DNA from: a virus
DNA: 41,679 nucleotides
Strand: one strand, 5' to 3'
Virus record (IMG/VR): IMGVR_UViG_3300045283_000101
Location: 1-41,679 of that record
Position numbers and translations under genes: made by a program. Below, one piece after another: positions 37,881-41,679 of the stretch (position 1 is the stretch's first letter; every line of letters starts with the position of its first letter). The notes beneath the pieces were generated by a model. That model was not told the origin of the DNA. It was given only the letters and a program-made list of their open reading frames with translations, and made no database searches.

Positions 37881-38907
37881 CGCGGGTCCTGGTGAGGAGT
37901 TTGTGGCCCATGTCCGGCTGCCGCACCCAGTACACCTCGTCGTCACGCTTCAAACGCCGTGACCCGATGAACGGAACAGGCTCACCATGATGCAGAGCGG
38001 CATAGACACCGACAAGGTTGAGGCCGGCTTCGGTATAGAAATTCTGCGTCGTGTTGAACCGGCCCGCATTGATCTCCGTCACCCGCGGCCGACCCAACGC
38101 ATCCTCCCGCATATCAACGTAGAACACGCCATGCGGCACCACATCGCACGCCTTGTTCACGATCCGCACCGCCGCCTCCGCCACGTCGAACACGTAATCG
38201 TCACTGACGAGCCGAGCAACCCGGGGAGACGATGACTGGCCGCTCGGTGTCCGCGTGTCGGCGTATTCGACGCGTTCCCGACAAGCAGCGGCGACGGGTT
38301 CGCCGCGCCACCAGACACCGGTATAGCTGACGTCGCGGCCTGGGAGGTACTCGGACAGCATGAAGCCATCCTGATCAACTCGACCTCGCCAGATCCCTGC
38401 CCAGGCGATCGCGTCATCGACGTTATCTACCAGCTTGGCAGCCAGCGACCCAGCACCGATACGAGCTCGCATCCATAGAGGACGCGCCCAACGATTCGGA
38501 TGAGTCGCAGACCCTTCGCCCCAGGAGAACGATGAAGGCGCCAAATCACCAAGCAACCCGGAGCAACGCAGCTTGTCCTGACAGGCAGCGACGACCTGGT
38601 ACGACGGCGTGAACACGAGCTGCTTGAAGTCGAACACGCTCTGGATCGCGAGGAACAACGCCTCCTCATCAGGCTGCGCATGAATCATCGAGACGTCGCA
38701 CTGCGCAGCCAGCAGTCCCAACTCTTCGCCATGATCCTGGTCGAGTGGCCGCGTCTCGAGCAGCACCCGCTCATCCGCAGTCGACAATTCGAGCAGCCAC
38801 GGGTTCACGTCGCACCCAAGCACCCACGCATCCGGGTATGCCGCGCGGAGGCTCTTGATGAAGTTCTCCGCCGCCGGCCCACCCGCACCCAGCACCATCA
38901 CGCGCAT
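37870..38907 (-). CDS. ATP-grasp enzyme of unknown substrate
   Basis: The 345-aa product begins MRVMVLGAGGPAAENFIKSL (Rossmann-like opening) and carries ATP-grasp features: KLVDNVDDAIAWAG, QDGFMLSEYLPGRDVSY, a DVVPHGVFYVDMREDALG strand pair and EINAGRFNTT near the end, resembling carbamoyl-phosphate synthase/ligase-type enzymes. Such proteins use ATP to join a carboxylate to an amine or thiol. Being between terminase-associated and portal genes is unusual, so it may modify a virion component. I chose the ATG at 38907; a GTG at 38916 is the alternative. Confidence 0.75.
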   Translation of the reverse strand: MRVMVLGAGGPAAENFIKSLRAAYPDAWVLGCDVNPWLLELSTADERVLLETRPLDQDHGEELGLLAAQCDVSMIHAQPDEEALFLAIQSVFDFKQLVFTPSYQVVAACQDKLRCSGLLGDLAPSSFSWGEGSATHPNRWARPLWMRARIGAGSLAAKLVDNVDDAIAWAGIWRGRVDQDGFMLSEYLPGRDVSYTGVWWRGEPVAAACRERVEYADTRTPSGQSSSPRVARLVSDDYVFDVAEAAVRIVNKACDVVPHGVFYVDMREDALGRPRVTEINAGRFNTTQNFYTEAGLNLVGVYAALHHGEPVPFIGSRRLKRDDEVYWVRQPDMGHKLLTRTRVGA

Positions 38908-38909
38908 CG

Positions 38910-39140
38910 CTACCACTTGTTGTTCCCGGACCCCTTATGCCCCGGAGCGGTCTGCACCACCGTCAGCGCAGCCACCTGACCAGCAGCATCCACCGCAGGC
39001 TGAATCGCCGTCGCCGACCCAGCCACCCGAATCTGGCTATTCCCATCCTTATAGACCTGGCCGGCCGTGATCGCCAGATCAGCGATCACGCTCGACGGGT
39101 AGTAGCCGAGCCCGGTGATCTGATCAGCAAGCGCCGTCAT
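38910..39140 (-). CDS. Small strand-rich head-operon protein
   Basis: The 76-aa product begins MTALADQITGLGYYPSSVIA with AGGAG seven bases upstream of its ATG (39140) and has ITAGQVYKDGNSQIRVAGSA and a Gln/Ala/Thr C-terminus with a basic end. It may be a small head-associated or connector protein. No family recognised. Confidence 0.6.
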   Translation of the reverse strand: MTALADQITGLGYYPSSVIADLAITAGQVYKDGNSQIRVAGSATAIQPAVDAAGQVAALTVVQTAPGHKGSGNNKW

Positions 39141-39150
39141 CAGCCGGCTC

Positions 39151-39333
39151 CTAGTTCGCCAGGTATGCGAGCTCGGGCGGCAGCGACACCTCATCACCCG
39201 ACTCGTTGTCGACGCACAAAAGCAACGACCCTTGATCGTCGCGGTAGATCGTGACGAGCGGCGTCTCCACCATCGTCGCACCCTTCGGCACGCTCGGCTT
39301 CCTCGACGACGCCGTCTTGGTCTTGTCAGCCAT
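39151..39333 (-). CDS. Small basic/acidic head-operon protein
   Basis: The 60-aa product starts MADKTKTASSRKPSVPKGAT, followed by a strand pair (PLVTIYRDDQGSLLLCVDNE) and a short hydrophobic end. Lengthwise it is only a minimal domain. Located between the Gln-rich protein and the portal-proximal genes. Function unknown. Confidence 0.55.
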   Translation of the reverse strand: MADKTKTASSRKPSVPKGATMVETPLVTIYRDDQGSLLLCVDNESGDEVSLPPELAYLAN

Positions 39334-39335
39334 GA

Positions 39336-39743
39336 CTAGCCTCCTCCGCTGTTCGCGATCGTCATCTGATCCTGCGAAGCCGCCTGATTCGGATCACCCA
39401 GCGTGTCCGGAGCCGCCGGCAACGCACCCTGCGTCAACGCCGCCTGACCAAGCGGATTCGCCATCTGCGCAACCTGCTGCGCAAGAATGCTCAACATCGA
39501 CTCGGCCTGATGCTGCTGCAACTGCTGCGCCTCAGCCGCCTGCTGCTGCTGCATCTGCAACACGATCGGCAACACCGCATCCGCCGGCGTCCCACCAGGA
39601 GGAGCTCCCGGAGGCATCGGAGCACCCGGAGCACCCATCATCGACGGGTCAGGAGGCGGCGCACCCGGAGCAGGCGGGCCCGGTGGAGCACCGCCGCCTT
39701 GGCCTCCTGCTGCTGCGAGTGCTGCCATCAATGCCGGATCCAT
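39336..39743 (-). CDS. Ala/Pro/Gln-rich head-operon protein
   Basis: The 135-aa product begins MDPALMAALAAAGGQGGGAP with Pro/Gly-rich repeats (residues about 18-55), a Gln-rich helix (VLQMQQQQAAEAQQLQQHQA, about 62-82), then a hydrophobic segment and a flexible end. It resembles disordered or coiled assembly proteins such as scaffold-like or internal head proteins. Composition only; no family. Confidence 0.55.
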   Translation of the reverse strand: MDPALMAALAAAGGQGGGAPPGPPAPGAPPPDPSMMGAPGAPMPPGAPPGGTPADAVLPIVLQMQQQQAAEAQQLQQHQAESMLSILAQQVAQMANPLGQAALTQGALPAAPDTLGDPNQAASQDQMTIANSGGG

Positions 39744-39766
39744 CCCTAGCCTCCCGTCAGCTCAGT

Positions 39767-39991
39767 TCAAATCTCAACGTGCTCCGTCACCAACGCCTGC
39801 AACGTGTCAAGCTCATAAGCTCGCATCTCCAGCGCGTCGCCGCCGGCAGCAATGAACTTCCGAAGTTCGCCAACCAGATCCGGATACACCGGGACATCTC
39901 GCCGGAGAATCCGATCTGCCTTCTTGGTGTTGCAGGTCTCCAAGCCACAGGCGAGATACCGAGTCAGCTGATCTGCGATGACGGGGTTCAA
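39767..39991 (-). CDS. Small helical protein after the terminase
   Basis: The 74-aa product begins at a TTG (39991) overlapping the stop of the 57-aa gene as TTGA. It has MNPVIADQLTRYLACGLETC, then a basic middle and a hydrophobic C-terminal helix (EMRAYELDTLQALVTEHVEI). Two Cys are close together. No family recognised. Confidence 0.5.
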   Translation of the reverse strand: MNPVIADQLTRYLACGLETCNTKKADRILRRDVPVYPDLVGELRKFIAAGGDALEMRAYELDTLQALVTEHVEI

Positions 39992-40161
39992 CTGGAGTCG
40001 TCCCTATCATCCTCAAGGACGTCGATACGATCGGCGGCCGCGAAGATCGTGTTGATCGCGCGTATCCAATCCTCGTCGGTTGGATCGGCCAGGCACATCA
40101 TCGCACTAGCAGCCGCCCTCAATTCCCGCGCTGTCAGATCAGCACTGTCGGTGAACGTCAT
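39988..40161 (-). CDS. 57-aa acidic protein overlapping the terminase end
   Basis: The ATG at 40161 overlaps the terminase stop as ATGA and the frame runs 57 codons to a TGA that overlaps the next TTG. The product begins MTFTDSADLTARELRAAASA and ends DVLEDDRDDSS, so it is acidic and helical. Coupling on both sides supports it even though it is short. Function unknown. Confidence 0.6.
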   Translation of the reverse strand: MTFTDSADLTARELRAAASAMMCLADPTDEDWIRAINTIFAAADRIDVLEDDRDDSS

Positions 40162-41679
40162 GCCGAGATCCTCGGAGCCCGCTCCGAAATCGAACCCGTA
40201 TTCCTCGCATACTCACGAAGCGCCGTCTTCCTCTGCGCCTTCACCCTCAGTGGCCGCTGCGCATGCTCACGCCAAACCTCCAGCGCGCCGGCATGCGACA
40301 TCACCCTGTCGTCATGCGTCCCGCTCTGCGCCGCCGGCTTGCCGTTGGCGTGCACGACGAACGTCCGCATCTCCCGCTTCAACCCGTCATCCTTCAACCG
40401 CTCCGGATGATCACGCAGCATGCTGCGAAGCGACGACAGCATCACGGGCCTCGTCGTCTCCGTCGTATCCCACCCGATCTCATCCGTCCACGCCTGCGTA
40501 TACGAATCCAGTTTCCGGTGCGTATACAGGTTCGGATACGTCAACGAGCGGTACAGCGTCGCGATCGTCGCAACGCCGTACCCTCCCGTGTTCTCGACCG
40601 CTATCAGCGCGGTCTTGTAGAGGTAGCCGAGTCGTGCGAGTTCGATGCCGTACAGGTCAGGATCGATCCGCGCGTGATACGCCGCGACCTGCTCACCCGT
40701 CTCGCGGTCGACGACGCTCGCTGCACAGTAGTCATCCTTCTTGCCGATCGGGCGTGCGTCGTGCGTGTCCAGGGTGACCTTGCCAGCCACGTCGCCGAAC
40801 ACGATGTACTCACGACCCGGCTGGGGAACCTGCCAGATCCGCAACGAACCCTGCTGATTTGGTTCGAAGCGGAGGCTGGAGCCGCCGCGGATCGGGTCAC
40901 CCTCGATGCTGCCGATCCTCGAGGCATCAGTGGGATGGAACCGCTCGAGCAGTTCATGCGGGAAGTACGGCCGGCCTGAGGTGAGGAATGCGACTTCGGG
41001 ACTGTCGGGATACTCCTGATCGAAGATCGCGGCATCCCCGCCGCAAAGGTTCTGTATCGCCCAGCGTCGCCACGCGAGTTGCGGAGCACCTACGCCCCTC
41101 GTGATGAGTGAAAGCTCGCGAGGCGTCCATTCAGGGGCCTTCCCGAGCATCTCACCGGTACGAGCAGCGTCGAGGGTGTAGTCGTCGAATTCGAACCACG
41201 GCGCGAAGAAAAACTCGTAATCACCCTGCTGGTTCATCGCCTGCTCGCACCGCTGATGGAACTCGTCGCCGATCCCGTTCGCGGTCGACTCGAGGAAGAT
41301 CCACGTGCTCGGAGCGTCAGGGATGATCTGCAGCAGCGCCGTCAGCGTCGACTTCGGATCAGGCCAGTACGCCACCTCGGAACCATGCAACGCGTTCGCG
41401 CCGGTCGCACGACCAACACCTTCCCTGCCGCCAGCCGTGAACGTGCGCAGCGACGAGCCGTGGCGGAACACGATCCGCTTCCCCTGGATCCCTGTCCGCT
41501 TCTCCGGCCGCAACGCCGACGGCAACTCGTCGACCATCTGCTCCGTCATCCCATGCAGGTACTGCGACGACTCGTCCAGGTGCGCACCGGTCACACCGCG
41601 GAACGTACGCGTCACGCACGCCGCATGCGCAAACCTGCCTTGGATCAGCGTCGAGACGCCCATCCGCCGGCTCTTCAAC
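40158..41679 (-). CDS. terL: Terminase large subunit, main part (start lies at 415)
   Basis: This is the C-terminal bulk of the 560-aa terminase; the N-terminal piece is at 1-415. In full-length numbering the P-loop-like KSRRMGVST is at about 56-64, Walker B HGSEVAYW at about 152-159, the coupling motif ESTANG at about 184-189, and nuclease acidic residues occur in VFGDVAGK (Asp350), AVENTGG (Glu416) and HDDR (about 510-511). These match Terminase_6/6C-type packaging enzymes. It pumps DNA with its ATPase and cuts it with its RNase H-like nuclease. Confidence 0.93.
   Translation of the reverse strand, partial: LKSRRMGVSTLIQGRFAHAACVTRTFRGVTGAHLDESSQYLHGMTEQMVDELPSALRPEKRTGIQGKRIVFRHGSSLRTFTAGGREGVGRATGANALHGSEVAYWPDPKSTLTALLQIIPDAPSTWIFLESTANGIGDEFHQRCEQAMNQQGDYEFFFAPWFEFDDYTLDAARTGEMLGKAPEWTPRELSLITRGVGAPQLAWRRWAIQNLCGGDAAIFDQEYPDSPEVAFLTSGRPYFPHELLERFHPTDASRIGSIEGDPIRGGSSLRFEPNQQGSLRIWQVPQPGREYIVFGDVAGKVTLDTHDARPIGKKDDYCAASVVDRETGEQVAAYHARIDPDLYGIELARLGYLYKTALIAVENTGGYGVATIATLYRSLTYPNLYTHRKLDSYTQAWTDEIGWDTTETTRPVMLSSLRSMLRDHPERLKDDGLKREMRTFVVHANGKPAAQSGTHDDRVMSHAGALEVWREHAQRPLRVKAQRKTALREYARNTGSISERAPRISA
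41426..41679. repeat. Right copy of the 254-bp terminal redundancy
   Basis: This is the same as 1-254 apart from a at 41553 versus g at 128. Removing either copy leaves a continuous terL frame, so the window holds one whole genome cut inside terL. Confidence 0.95.

Noticed and set aside
37881-37946. Upstream ATG extension of the portal protein
   Set aside because: It would add 22 residues overlapping the ATP-grasp gene by 77 nt; the TTG at 37880 has AGGA at the right distance.
40263-40979. Long + strand frames across the terminase, portal and tail genes
   Set aside because: These are antisense shadows produced by GC-rich third positions; the - strand frames carry recognisable domains.

Overview
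The window looks like one complete, GC-rich, temperate tailed-phage genome, linearised inside the large terminase gene. The first 254 bases (1-254) recur at the end (41426-41679) with one silent difference, so the unique circular length is 41,425 bp and terL is split across the two ends. The host is probably a high-GC bacterium, most likely an actinobacterium. The reasons are the strong G/C preference at third codon positions, frequent GTG and TTG starts, and a TTGACT-17-TAGCCT promoter that puts transcription start at or next to an ATG (leaderless). The host assignment is inference.

Nearly everything is read leftward (- strand). From 6190 leftward come small accessory genes, a C5-cytosine methyltransferase, a VRR-NUC nuclease, a RecA/RepA-like ATPase, a sigma-region-4-like HTH protein, terS, and then terL, which crosses the window ends. 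Beyond the junction (40158 down to about 11822) follow the head genes, the tail genes and lysis. Head genes: portal, head-fibre-like protein, scaffold, DUF5309-like capsid protein. Tail genes: adaptor, nozzle, proline-rich and Ala/Gln-rich virion proteins, a 1191-aa virion protein, and an SLT+M23 muralytic protein. Lysis genes: secreted lytic transglycosylase, HNH, holin, NlpC/P60 endolysin, several tiny membrane proteins. No tape measure, tail tube or sheath is recognisable and the tail module resembles T7/P22 adaptor-nozzle-ejection proteins, so a short-tailed (podovirus) particle is the best guess.

A second leftward operon runs from 11385 to 7212. It holds an XRE regulator, small proteins, an SSB-like protein, HNH, a Cas4/RecB-like Fe-S exonuclease, membrane peptides, an excisionase-like HTH protein and a VVA0879-like protein. 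Only two convincing genes are rightward: the tyrosine integrase (6205-7215) and a second XRE protein (11470-11814). The two XRE genes diverge across a compact switch with repeated CGACTAGTCG operators. Most gene junctions overlap as ATGA, GTGA, TTGA, TAGTG or TGATG, so translational coupling is the rule.

The most unusual features are: (i) a carbohydrate/ligase set scattered through the structural operon (ATP-grasp enzyme, GT-A glycosyltransferase, methyltransferase, sugar-nucleotide epimerase, two-domain glycosyltransferase), suggesting a self-encoded virion surface modification; (ii) a cassette-like region at 4771-6242 with duplicated ends and a duplicated integrase 5' end; (iii) the operator/leaderless-promoter switch; (iv) a duplicated 33-nt translation leader; (v) a membrane-anchored collagen-like protein between two other membrane/coiled-coil proteins. 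No tRNA, rRNA, CRISPR array or insertion sequence was seen, and no stretch over 300 bases lacks a gene.
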